From NCBI RefSeq assembly GCF_009649815.1, contig NZ_WJIC01000027.1, positions 1-64,000 of the forward strand: a stretch of DNA of 64,000 bases. The letters are read 5' to 3'. Under the pieces are notes generated by a model. The model made no database searches. It saw only the letters and a list, made by a program, of their open reading frames with translations, and was not told where the DNA came from. This DNA is from Nocardia sp. SYP-A9097 (lineage in GTDB: Bacteria; Actinomycetota; Actinomycetes; Mycobacteriales; Mycobacteriaceae). The position numbers and the translations under genes were made by a program. Positions 12,301-31,748 of this stretch are shown here, piece by piece (positions within the stretch are counted from its first letter, which is position 1; each line of letters begins with the position of its first letter).

Positions 12301-12830
12301 CGGAGAGCGATACCGCGCCCACTGCGCTCGCCGGACGGCTCGAGCCCCTCGGCGAGCCGGCCCGCCGCCGCATGCTGCTCGATATCGTCACCGGTCACGC
12401 GGCGACCGTGCTCGGCCACAGCGACCGCTCGGCGGTCAGGTCCGAGCAGGCCTTCGCCGACACCGGCTTCGACTCCATGCTCGCCGTCCAGTTCCGCAAC
12501 CAATTGCGTGCCGCCACCGGGGTTCAGTTACCCGCCACCGTGGTCTTCGATCATCCGACGCCGAGCGCGCTGGTCGAGGTGCTCTACGCCGAACTGTGCT
12601 CCGACACCGCGGCGGGCGCTCGCGCGCTGACCGAACTCGAGCGCTTGGAGTCGGCACTGGCCGGTCTCACCCCCGGCATACCGGGCGGGCGGGAGATCGC
12701 GGCCCGCCTGCAGCAGCTCGTGCGCCGCTGGACCGAGCCCGAGGCGCCGGCCCCGGAGCGGGACCTGATCGGCGCCGCCACCGCGGACGAGCTCTTCGAC
12801 CTTCTCGACAACAACTACGGACTGGACTGA
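1..12830 (+). CDS. Modular type I PKS, 5'-truncated; visible modules 1-3
   Basis: The reading frame is open from the left edge, so the gene starts upstream. The first visible residues are the end of a KS domain (GTNAHVVLEE near 90-117). Domain order: KS(end)-AT-KR-ACP, KS-AT-KR-ACP, KS-AT-KR(degenerate)-ACP, then a C-terminal docking tail ending in an acidic ADELFDLLD-type segment at about 12781-12815. About 4,270 residues are visible. A loading module and the rest of KS1 are expected upstream. By position and domain content this should be the first elongation protein of the assembly line, passing its triketide-extended chain to the PKS that starts at 16824; both carry matching docking ends of the same style. 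It is followed by a sugar cassette 171 bp downstream. Family assignment is certain. Numbering the first visible module as 1 rests on collinearity with bafilomycin-type PKSs and is inference. Confidence 0.97.
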   Translation, partial: AVSLLTEAVGWPRGERPRRVGVSSFGISGTNAHVVLEEPATAAVQADRPVPAAGPVPLVVSARTPQALRDQARLLLPLACDDTVNPHDLAHALVTTRTAFEHRAVVVGDRAELSELFPVFAAGQIEPGIAVGSAAEAGPVVFVFPGQGSQWVGMARELLEESAVFAARMGECAVALSPFVEWSLVDVLRSSGSLDRVDVVQPVLFSVMVSLAAVWRSFGVVPAAVVGHSQGEIAAAVVAGGLSLADGAKVVALRSRAIAALAGRGGMASIARSPEDTAHLLAPWSGRISVAAMNGPGATVVSGDPDALIELLDRCAADGIRARRIDVDYASHSAHVEEIRTELHTALAGIRPGTGDIPFYSTVDSDWMDTAELDAGYWYRNLRQTVAFAPAVQALIGLGHNAFLEISSHPVLAASIEDSATAVGASVAALHTLRRDEGGAHRLLCALGEAWVRGLPVDWTAALDGIAARPVALPTYPFQRRRYWDDPEMRTATVESEDFWRELESRSVPELAQALDVDAEALGRVLPALSAWRAHRGSTWRYRIVWQPLSLPPAPPAGPLLLVEPETGGGGVADALIGAGLELIRLTVPGLGHDRAALAALVREAVADRPVTGVLSLLADESRAHPEHPELPGGLALTLALAQGLGDAGVTAPLWCVTRGLAGLDSGELPGAPVYGAVAGLGRVLALEHPERWGGLIDLPPQFDARLAGRLRTVLAAVRDEDQVAVRATGVYGRRLRPVAEGPGAQEQWPSAGTVLITGGTGGLGARVARRLAATGAPHLLLLSRRGPEAPGVEHLRAELSAAGAAVTIGACDVTDREQLAAALAAIPAELPLTAVVHAAGILDDGMADTMTAARLDSQLRIKLTAATHLHELTAGHDLTAFVLFSSLMGTVGGLGQANYAAANAALDAFAATRRAAGLPTTCIAWGMWAGDGMVGRRDADRLDSLGVRAMDPGAALGALGRILAGDSAEAIVADVDWSRFATAGRTRGPALFGQLPGVATTPTETTDSPRARLAALPAAERTRRLAALIGELAAQVLGHDTPDALDTRKAFAELGFDSLSAVDMRNRLARATGLRLPTTILFDHATPQALAAHLATELGEPDTAPPAVTAVTTAADEPIAIIGVGCRFPGGAHGPDAFWQLLAEGRDIMADWPDDRGWDSGRLYDPRRERPGTTYSRVGGFLPDAAGFDAAFFGIAPREALAMDPQQRILLETCWEAIEHAGIEPGSLRGEKVGVFIGTNGGDYSARIAGSADDTEGHFLTGNTASVLSGRLSYTFGLEGPALTVDTACSASLVALHLAVQALRRGECERALTGGVTIMSTPTLFLEFSRQGALARDGRCKAFSADADGTAWSEGAGVLMLERLSDARRHGHRVLALVTGTAINQDGASNGLTAPNGLAQQRVIRAALADAGISAADVGAVEAHGTGTNLGDPIEAQALRAVYGDRHHESRPLWLGSVKSNIGHTQAAAGVAGVIKMVLALRHAELPPTLHAQVPSPHIDWDTSGLRLLTEPTPWSRPDGPLRAGVSAFGISGTNAHVILQEAAVGGDGSEAGDSGTSPSQAREVPGNENRERAGVADRDTAAAQDRERPAAQDEVPDEPVVTPLLLSGATPEALRALASRIGEHIAAHPDVAAADIAHTLAATRAGLRHRAAILPQGDRAVRQALTGFGDGTACGDVITGIAPGNGRLAFLFPGQGSQFAAAGAGLYRAEPAFAAALDEVLTHFAPHLDRSLREIMFAAEDTEAAGLLDRTRYTQPALFAVSVALSRLLEQRGVRPDLLLGHSVGELAAAHLAGVLTLPDACALVAARGRLMDELPEGGAMMAVEATEDEVRALLTADAVAIAAVNGPKSTVLSGDSEAVDAVAGRLRALGRRTRRLAVSHAFHSARMEPMLDAFRRLAESVAYAPPQLTVISNLTGAPAAAGELSSADYWVRHVRGTVRFRDGIDALAAQGATTFLEVGPGGILAALSDECLPANPAGAVLPLLPKGRNESRSVTAALAGLYVRGAPVTWPAAGKQIDLPTYPFEHQRFWPETAAPAPAAGADWNLLRDNDAPALAALLNIAVDTPLAEVLPALTAWRARSERESLAATLRYHISWQPLSAPGRPRLTGSWLLLVPAIEKDTAAIASAEPARAERETGRTAAESVLAAAVTAPAVTEIARAVAQALTGHGADVTVLEVDAATSRAELSERLRDSAPAGVLSLLALGAGPLGDTLRLVQAAGDIGADLRLWCVTTGAAQDLPPVPEQEQIWGFGRVAALEHPRVWGGLIDLPEVLDDTAGRLLAAVIGGGLGEEDQVAIRPSGLYGRRLVRAVPDVTADRPHWKPSGTIVITGGTGGIGAEVARNLAADGAGHLVLVSRRGPAAPGAAALGAELERTGTRVTLEACDIADRTAVAGLLERLRAAGDSPRAVFHAAGEVSVRPIGERTAADLADELAAKVDGASHLDELLDLPSLEAFVLFSSIAGTWGSGGQSGYAAANAHLDALAARRRARGLTATSVAWGPWAGTGMARGETSAILLRHGLIGLEPAVAVAALRQAVDQGDTHVVVAAVDWERFTPTFTSGRPSPLLHGIAEATRAGTGDRPTSDTADGWRHRLTGLAEPEQQHLVRELVSTEVAAGLGHDAGHTFDPERPLRELGFDSLTTVEVRNRLAAVTGLTLPASLLFDHPTIAALSACLHDLLTGDVTVTPAPVAGTAADPAEPLAVVAMACRFPGGVRSPEELWELVTGEVDAFSPMPADRGWDLGVLYHPDPDNLGTSYATGGGFLTGAGDFDAAFFGISPREALAMDPQQRLLLETAWEAMERAGLDPLRLTDRTGGVFVGVAGQGYGTGPASADVEGHLLAGTVTSVASGRIAYQFGLEGPAVTLDTACSSGLVALHLAGQALRSGDCSFALVGGAAVMAVPDVFVEFSRQRGLSADGRCRSFADTADGTGWGEGAGMLLVERLSDAHRQGHPVLAVIRGSAVNQDGTSNGLTAPNGLAQQRVIRQALANAGLDAADIDLVEAHGTGTVLGDVVEAQALLATYGADRRGRGPLRLGSLKSNIGHTQAAAGIAGIIKTVQALRHGLLPRTLHIDEPTSRVDWTTGEIELLTEAQPWETGDRPRRAGVSAFGMSGTNAHVVLEEAVPGGRPLAALEATTGPVPWMLSARTEAALRGQALRLRDHLIAHAELEIDEVAGALAVRSGFPVRAVVVGADRETLLRSLTDLAEDPAAPGVVRGEAAAGRTVFVFPGQGAQWPGMAAELLYTAPAFVASIAECEAALAPWTDWSLTDVLRAKPGAASLERVDVVQPALFAVMVALAAQWRAAGVHPDAVIGHSQGEIAAACVAGALSLADAAKVVALRSRALRGLSGAGGMVSLAVGRRRADELIAPYGDGVCVAAVNGPGAVVVAGTPAALAELVSDCAGRGVRARPIPVDYAAHSTQVERLRDELLSLLTDVRPRDGEIPLYSTVTGERIGGASLDAGYWYSNLRETVEFDRGTANLLDAGITRFLEMSPHPVLTAAIEGAAEETGRAITAIGSLRRDDGGRQRLLTSLGEAWCSGATVSWRRVAAPGGEPHAAHGGRVVTVPTYAFQRQQFWLPSPGRHAPAAGSVPAAEAGRELAYRVGWQPVSELPPARLSGDWLLLVPGDRQGHRAVEVCAQALRHGGARPVTVTVPPGASADDVLADPALPGQPAGILSLLGLDQDPAPDHGATPAGLIATVQLLRALDAREITAPVWSVTSGAVAVGDEALVHADQACLWGLGQVLLLEQETRLGGLLDLPATDRDTLAAGGDALAGRVAAVLTGGHGEDQIALRATGTYGRRLQRTDIHDGPVLRDWSPTGGTALITAGMSELTAELARWLATQGATHVVIAGGRRSDEAASHPFANGDAADSLGNGEAAVATVGNRRDALRAEEALREELAELGAALTVIDCTAADSELTAELADLPPLRIVVHSAVPEQPGATVSILTARELGDTVHAALAAIRNLEALSASGDATLVVLTAPSGTWGAARHGAATAACAAIQARLRQRRDRGAHTLTVAVGGQDSRSVATDRPLPAGTVTALLQRLLDHDEADTFLADIDVDRIIASVPNRRALGLIRDLPEIAQALRGQPESDTAPTALAGRLEPLGEPARRRMLLDIVTGHAATVLGHSDRSAVRSEQAFADTGFDSMLAVQFRNQLRAATGVQLPATVVFDHPTPSALVEVLYAELCSDTAAGARALTELERLESALAGLTPGIPGGREIAARLQQLVRRWTEPEAPAPERDLIGAATADELFDLLDNNYGLD
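422..718 (+). repeat. 297-bp perfect direct repeat, copy 1 (inside AT of module 1)
   Basis: Base-by-base comparison shows this stretch is identical to 23189-23485 in the AT of module 5, with a constant offset of 22767 and no gaps. Identity begins one base before the codons for VFVFPGQG and stops two codons after GEIAAAVV. Codons here end mostly in G or T (ttg, gtg, gtt, ggt), unlike the C-rich third positions around it. Similar but imperfect patches occur in the ATs of modules 4 and 7. Confidence 0.97.
3355..8050 (+). other. PKS module 2 (KS, AT malonyl, KR A-type, ACP)
   Basis: The KS has its active-site Cys in TACSAS (codon 3870) and both His motifs (AHGTGT, KSNIGHTQ). The AT (from about 5071) has GHSVG near 5347 and HAFH near 5650, the malonyl-CoA signature. 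The KR starts near 6991 with GGTGGIG; it lacks LDD and has Trp eight residues before the catalytic Tyr (WGSGGQSGY, near 7408-7434), so it is A-type and predicted to give an L-hydroxyl. The ACP motif GFDSL is near 7920. The KS-AT linker at about 4630-4809 carries an unusual hydrophilic insert. In a bafilomycin-type product this module would set the C21 hydroxyl, the usual attachment site of sugars or acyl groups. Confidence 0.9.
8108..12610 (+). other. PKS module 3 (KS, AT methylmalonyl, inactive KR, ACP)
   Basis: The KS is intact with Cys in TACSSG (codon 8619) and normal His motifs. The AT (from about 9687) has GHSQG near 9955 and YAAH near 10261, a small variation of YASH, so methylmalonyl-CoA is expected. 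The KR region (about 11480-12230) is degenerate. The NADPH loop reads ITAGMSEL instead of ITGGTGxLG. The catalytic Ser, Tyr and Lys positions are replaced (TAPSGTWGAARHGAAT in place of the usual Ser and Tyr segments). The ACP has GFDSM near 12464, with the Ser retained. Prediction: no reduction, so the beta-ketone persists. Confidence 0.88.
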
Positions 12831-12899
12831 GGGCGGATATATGCCGGACAACCAGAGATTCCCCGAATACTCGAGGCCCCCCGTCGCCGGTCCGGTGTG

Positions 12900-12913
12900 C
12901 GCGTGCACACGCG
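12900..12913. promoter_or_regulatory. Short inverted repeat upstream of the glycosyltransferase gene
   Basis: Arms CGCGTG (12900-12905) and CACGCG (12908-12913) are perfect inverted repeats with a 2-bp gap. This could be a small operator half-site pair or chance in GC-rich DNA. No regulator is visible in the window. Confidence 0.2.
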
Positions 12914-12988
12914 GCGATATCGAGATGATAACCCGGCGGATTACGGTCGGATCATCCGTATTTCCCTTCTCCGACAGCAATTTTCGCC

Positions 12989-12996
12989 GAGAGGAA
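12989..12996 (+). promoter_or_regulatory. Ribosome binding site fixing the glycosyltransferase start
   Basis: GAGAGGAA lies about 6-7 bases before ATG at 13002. It favours that start over the longer in-frame reading from 12897, whose extra residues look nothing like a glycosyltransferase N-terminus. Confidence 0.75.
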
Positions 12997-13001
12997 CGTC
13001 G

Positions 13002-14258
13002 ATGCGCATAGCCCTGTCGACCATCGGATCGCGTGGTGACGTGCAGCCGCTGGTGCTGCTCGGCAGCACCCTGCGAGCACGCGGCCATGATGTATGGCTC
13101 GCTACCACACCGGAATTCGAGGACCTGGCGCGGAGCGCGGGGCTGGAGTTCCGGCAGCTCGGAAATATCGGCGCCGGCTACGTCGAGGAGATCATGTCGC
13201 ACCCGAAGGTGCAGGAGGCGCTGCGCCGCGGCCCGTCGATCTATCGCATGGCGATGGCCGCGCCCCGGCCGAGCGCCGCCGAGCAGCTGGCGCTCACCGA
13301 GGCGATGGTGGCGTCGGTGGAGGGCGCGGATCTGATCATCAACTCCAATCTGACCAGAATCGGTGCGCTGGTCCGGCCCGGGGTGCCGTGGTGCTCGGTC
13401 TCGGCCTGGCCGATCACCGAAACCGCGGCCTGGCCCGCGCTCGGTGCACCCGACCTGCCGCTCGGTGGTGCGTACAACCGGTTCACCCATCGGGCCATGG
13501 GAGCACTGGAGTGGCTGGTGTACCGCGCCAGCGTGAACCAGGCGCGACGTGCCGCGGGCCTGCCCCGGGCCGGTTTCCGGTCGCCGTTCCGCGACGACGG
13601 GCGCACGCGGCCGATTCTCTACCAGTTCAGTCCGCAGGTGATCGCACCGCCGCCGGACTGGCCGGCGCAGTGCCACGTCACCGGCTACTGGTCGGACGAC
13701 ACCCATTGGGATCAGTCGCCGGGACTGACCGCCTTCGTGGAGCGCGGTGCGCCGCCACTCGTCGCCGCCTACGGCAGTTCGTGGCTGCCCTGCGGTACGG
13801 ATCTGCTGCGCGCGACCCTGGACGCGGTCGGGGTGACCGGCCACCGGATGGTGATCATCGGTGGCCCGGAGTTCGAGATCCCGGACGGCATGGACGTGTT
13901 CCGCAGTGAGACAGCGGATTTCACCTGGCTGCTGCCGAGAGCCGCGGCGGTGCTGCACCACGGCGGCCAGGGCACCACCGCGGCGGCGGTGGGGGCGGGC
14001 GTCCCGCAGGTCGTCGTACCCTGCTACGCCGACCAGCCGCTGTGGGCGCGCCGGATACACGCCCTCGGCGTCGCCCCGGCGCCGGTGCCGTATGCCGGGC
14101 TGACCGGCGAGCGGCTGGCCGCCGCAGTGCGCATCGCCACCACCGATACCGAAATCGCCGCACGCGCAGTGAAATTGGCCGACGCCGCGCGGGGCGAGCG
14201 AGGCGTGGAGGCGGCCGCCGATGTCGTCGAGGCCTACGCCGCGAGGGTGTGCCGATGA
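13002..14258 (+). CDS. Macrolide/deoxysugar glycosyltransferase, GT-B fold (GT1/GT28-like)
   Basis: A 418-residue protein. The N-terminus (MRIALSTIGSRGDVQPLV, then GHDVWLAT) is the acceptor-side Rossmann start of the vancomycin GtfB / sterol glucosyltransferase-like group. The C-terminal donor domain has LPRAAAVLHHGGQGTT at about residues 311-326, followed by GVPQVVVPCYADQPLWA, the typical nucleotide-sugar binding region. It should transfer an activated deoxysugar from its NDP form to a hydroxyl of the macrolide, in the cytoplasm. Its stop overlaps the start of the 2,3-dehydratase by 4 bp (ATGA), so the two are translationally coupled. The neighbours make a 2-deoxysugar donor likely. The acceptor position cannot be read from sequence; in related plecomacrolides the side-chain hydroxyl (C21 of bafilomycin numbering) is the usual site. 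Family call is firm, substrate inferred. Confidence 0.9.
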   Translation: MRIALSTIGSRGDVQPLVLLGSTLRARGHDVWLATTPEFEDLARSAGLEFRQLGNIGAGYVEEIMSHPKVQEALRRGPSIYRMAMAAPRPSAAEQLALTEAMVASVEGADLIINSNLTRIGALVRPGVPWCSVSAWPITETAAWPALGAPDLPLGGAYNRFTHRAMGALEWLVYRASVNQARRAAGLPRAGFRSPFRDDGRTRPILYQFSPQVIAPPPDWPAQCHVTGYWSDDTHWDQSPGLTAFVERGAPPLVAAYGSSWLPCGTDLLRATLDAVGVTGHRMVIIGGPEFEIPDGMDVFRSETADFTWLLPRAAAVLHHGGQGTTAAAVGAGVPQVVVPCYADQPLWARRIHALGVAPAPVPYAGLTGERLAAAVRIATTDTEIAARAVKLADAARGERGVEAAADVVEAYAARVCR

Positions 14259-15736
14259 CCGGACCGTTCCACCGCCAGGACCGCGGCCAGCCGATTCGGC
14301 TGGCCCGGTCGGCGGTGGCCACCGCGGGCGCGGTCGACTCGGCGGTGGAGTTCCACCGCTGGTTCACCGCGCGGGCCGCCGCCGATCCCACCGTCGTCAC
14401 CCGAATCGACTTCTCCGACCTGATCAATTGGCGCTTCCATCCGGAGACCGGCAACCTCGTGCACGAGAGCGGCAAGTTCTTCGCCGTCGAGGGTCTGCGG
14501 GTGAACACCAGCTTCGGCCCGGTGCCGCACTGGTCCCAGCCGATCATCGACCAGCCGGAGACCGGCGTGCTCGGCATTCTCGTCAAACAATTCGACGGCG
14601 TCCTGCACTGCCTGATGCAGGCGAAGATGGAGCCGGGCAACCACAACACGCTTCAGCTCTCGCCGACGGTGCAGGCCACCATCAGCAACTACACGGCGGT
14701 GCACCACGGGCGGCCCGTGCCCTACCTCGAATACTTCTCCGGCGCACGCCCGGACGTGGTGCTCGCCGACGTGCTGCAGTCCGAGCAGGGGTCCTGGTTC
14801 TACTGCAAGCGCAACCGCAACATGGTGGTCGAGACCGCCGGGCCGGTACCGGTGCGCGACGGGTTCCGCTGGCTGTCTCTCGGCCAGCTCTACTCGCTGC
14901 TGGCCTACGACGACCTGCTCAACATGAACACCCGCACGGTGCTGTCCTGCCTGCCGTTCTCCGGCGGGCGACTCGTCGAGGAGCTGCCCAGCGTGCAGGG
15001 GAGTTTCCGTGCGGCCCTGGTGCGTTCGCTCGACGCCGACCAGGGCGCGCTGCACACCAGCGCGGAAATTCTCAGCTGGGTGACCGGCCTGCGTGCGCGC
15101 CGGGAAGTGGTGGCGACCCGGATCACCCTGCCCGAGGTACGGGACTGGACTCGCCGAGCCGACCGGATCGAGCACGATTCCGGCGCGTTCTTCGACATCA
15201 GGGCGGTCGCGGTCGACGGCGGCAACCGTGAGGTGAACAGCTGGACCCAGCCCATGATCGCCCCGCACGGCCTCGGCGTCATCGCGTTCCTGGCCGCCCG
15301 GATGCGCGGTGTACTGCACGTACTGGTCAATGCCAGATCGGAGCCGGGCTTCCTGGACTTCGTGGAGCTGGCGCCCACCGTGCAGTGCACCCCGGACACC
15401 TACGATCAGCTGCCGTCCCTGACCCGGCCACCGTTCCTGGACGACGTGCTCGGCGCGCCGCCGGATCGGATCCGGTTCGACACCATCCTGTCCGAGGAAG
15501 GCGGCCGGTTCTTCCACGCCCGCAACCGCTACCTGGTGATCGAGGTCGACCCGCTACCCGAGCGGACCGAACCGGACAGCGGACCGTCGCGATACCGCTG
15601 GATGACCGTCGGGCAGTTGGTCGGGCTGACGCGGTACAGCCACTACGTCAATGTGCAGGCCCGCAGTCTGATCGCCTGCCTGCACAGCCTGATCGCCGCG
15701 GAGGACGATCGCGTCGAGGCGAGGTCGAGCCGGTGA
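14255..15736 (+). CDS. NDP-hexose 2,3-dehydratase
   Basis: A 493-residue protein of the SpnO/TylX3/OleV family, which removes the C2 hydroxyl of NDP-4-keto-6-deoxyglucose to give a labile 3,4-diketo-2,6-dideoxysugar. The family is an internal duplication, and it shows here. The first half has EPGNHNTLQLSPTVQAT with a YxE-YF segment at about residues 126-160. The second half has EPGFLDFVELAPTVQCT at about 360-376. Each half also has a 'W(S/T)QP(I/M)I' block. Start ATG 14255 overlaps the glycosyltransferase stop. The stop overlaps the next GTG start (GTGA at 15733). It commits the pathway to a 2-deoxysugar and must act with the following 3-ketoreductase because its product is unstable. Genes for the NDP-sugar synthetase, 4,6-dehydratase and 4-ketoreductase are not in the window. 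Confidence 0.93.
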   Translation: MTGPFHRQDRGQPIRLARSAVATAGAVDSAVEFHRWFTARAAADPTVVTRIDFSDLINWRFHPETGNLVHESGKFFAVEGLRVNTSFGPVPHWSQPIIDQPETGVLGILVKQFDGVLHCLMQAKMEPGNHNTLQLSPTVQATISNYTAVHHGRPVPYLEYFSGARPDVVLADVLQSEQGSWFYCKRNRNMVVETAGPVPVRDGFRWLSLGQLYSLLAYDDLLNMNTRTVLSCLPFSGGRLVEELPSVQGSFRAALVRSLDADQGALHTSAEILSWVTGLRARREVVATRITLPEVRDWTRRADRIEHDSGAFFDIRAVAVDGGNREVNSWTQPMIAPHGLGVIAFLAARMRGVLHVLVNARSEPGFLDFVELAPTVQCTPDTYDQLPSLTRPPFLDDVLGAPPDRIRFDTILSEEGGRFFHARNRYLVIEVDPLPERTEPDSGPSRYRWMTVGQLVGLTRYSHYVNVQARSLIACLHSLIAAEDDRVEARSSR

Positions 15737-16761
15737 GCGCAGCAGACCTGGCGACAGCACCCGTGCGCATCGGCGTACTGGGCGCGGCCTCGGTGGCTTG
15801 GCGGCGGATGCTGCCCGCCCTGGCCGCTGCCGCGGGTGTCGAGATCACGGCGCTGGCCAGCCGGGAGTTGGCCAGGGCGACCCGATTCACCGACCGGTTC
15901 GGCGGCGTTCCGGTTCGCGGATACGCCGAATTGCTGGCGCGACCGGACGTGGACGCGGTCTACCTGGCCCTGCCCAACGGCCTGCACCACGAGTGGGCCG
16001 CGGCCGCACTGCGGGCGGGCAAACACGTACTCGGCGAGAAACCGCTGACCACCGAGGCGGCCGCAACCGCCGATCTGCTCCGGCTGGCCGGACAGCGCAA
16101 TCTGGTACTTCGCGAAAACTTCACGCCCGCACACCATCCCATGCACGGCGTCGTGCGTGATCTGCTCGCAGGCGGCCGGCTCGGCGTGCTGCGGCACCTC
16201 ACCGGCTCGTTCTGCTTCCCCCCGCTGCCCGGCGGCGATGTGCGCTACCGGGCGGACCTGGGCGGGGGCGCCCTGCTCGATGCCGGGGTATACCCGCTGC
16301 GCCTGGCCCAATTGCTGCTCGGCGACGAGGACCGGCTGGAAGTGAGCGGCGCCGTGCTGCGGATCGATCCGGCCTCCGGCGTCGACGTGTCCGGCAGCGC
16401 CCTGCTCGTCACCCGCAGCGGGGTGATCGTGACCGCCGAATTCGGTTTCGAACACAGTTATGCCTCGCGCTATCAGCTGTGGGGTGCGGCCGCACGGCTC
16501 GCGGTCGATCGTGCGTTCACGCCACCGCCCGAGCACCGTCCGGTACTGCGCATCGACGAGCAGGACCACACCGAGGAGACGGTGCTGGCCGCGGCCGATC
16601 AATACGCGTGCACGGCAACGGCATTCGCCACGGCGGTCCGCGCCGCCCGGTCCGGTGCGCCCGCCACGGCGCCGGATGCGGCGGCCACGCTGCGCACCGC
16701 CGAACTGGTGGACGAGATCCGCGCGACCGCGCGCCGGATCACGGTGCCCGGAAGCGGCTGA
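15733..16761 (+). CDS. NDP-hexose 3-ketoreductase (Gfo/Idh/MocA family)
   Basis: A 342-residue NAD(P)-dependent oxidoreductase. The dinucleotide-binding N-terminus has GVLGAASVAWRR at about residues 14-25, and the family's catalytic EKP is at 102-104. The pattern with AAS and WRR after the glycine loop is typical of deoxysugar 3-ketoreductases (SpnN, OleW type). It reduces the C3 ketone of the diketo sugar made by the 2,3-dehydratase, giving an NDP-4-keto-2,6-dideoxyhexose. Whether it makes the equatorial or axial 3-hydroxyl cannot be told by eye. The GTG start at 15733 overlaps the upstream stop codon by 4 bp, so the longer in-frame reading from 15385 is not real. It is followed by a 62-bp gap to the next PKS. 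Confidence 0.9.
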   Translation: MSAADLATAPVRIGVLGAASVAWRRMLPALAAAAGVEITALASRELARATRFTDRFGGVPVRGYAELLARPDVDAVYLALPNGLHHEWAAAALRAGKHVLGEKPLTTEAAATADLLRLAGQRNLVLRENFTPAHHPMHGVVRDLLAGGRLGVLRHLTGSFCFPPLPGGDVRYRADLGGGALLDAGVYPLRLAQLLLGDEDRLEVSGAVLRIDPASGVDVSGSALLVTRSGVIVTAEFGFEHSYASRYQLWGAAARLAVDRAFTPPPEHRPVLRIDEQDHTEETVLAAADQYACTATAFATAVRAARSGAPATAPDAAATLRTAELVDEIRATARRITVPGSG

Positions 16762-16823
16762 CGGCCTGCGCTTTCCACCGAATCCGACAATGACTACGGC
16801 ATGGCCTGAGGACGGATACGAAG

Positions 16824-31740
<14,917 letters not shown>

Positions 31741-31748
<8 letters not shown>

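Larger units (their letters stand above)
12831..13001 (+). other. Spacer between PKS1 and the sugar cassette
   Basis: This 171-bp gap is the longest non-coding gap on the plus strand between genes. It is locally richer in A+T than the surrounding genes toward its 3' half (around 12915-12990). It contains a short 6-bp inverted repeat at 12900-12913 and the ribosome binding site of the glycosyltransferase. No convincing -35/-10 pair is visible by eye. The cassette could have its own promoter here or be read through from PKS1. Confidence 0.5.

Noticed and set aside
12900..12913. Confident operator or promoter upstream of the glycosyltransferase
   Set aside because: The inverted repeat is only 6 bp per arm and such repeats are frequent by chance in GC-rich DNA. 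It is listed at low confidence only.
12841..13013. Small plus-strand ORF of about 56 codons in the PKS1-glycosyltransferase spacer (ATG 12841)
   Set aside because: It overlaps the glycosyltransferase start in another frame, has no good ribosome binding site and resembles no known peptide.
14042..15732. Longer in-frame starts for the 2,3-dehydratase (14042), 3-ketoreductase (15385), PKS4 (43646), PKS5 (53898) and FkbH-like (62491) genes
   Set aside because: Each longer form overlaps the preceding gene and adds residues unlike the protein family. Overlapping stop-start codons or good ribosome binding sites mark the shorter starts.
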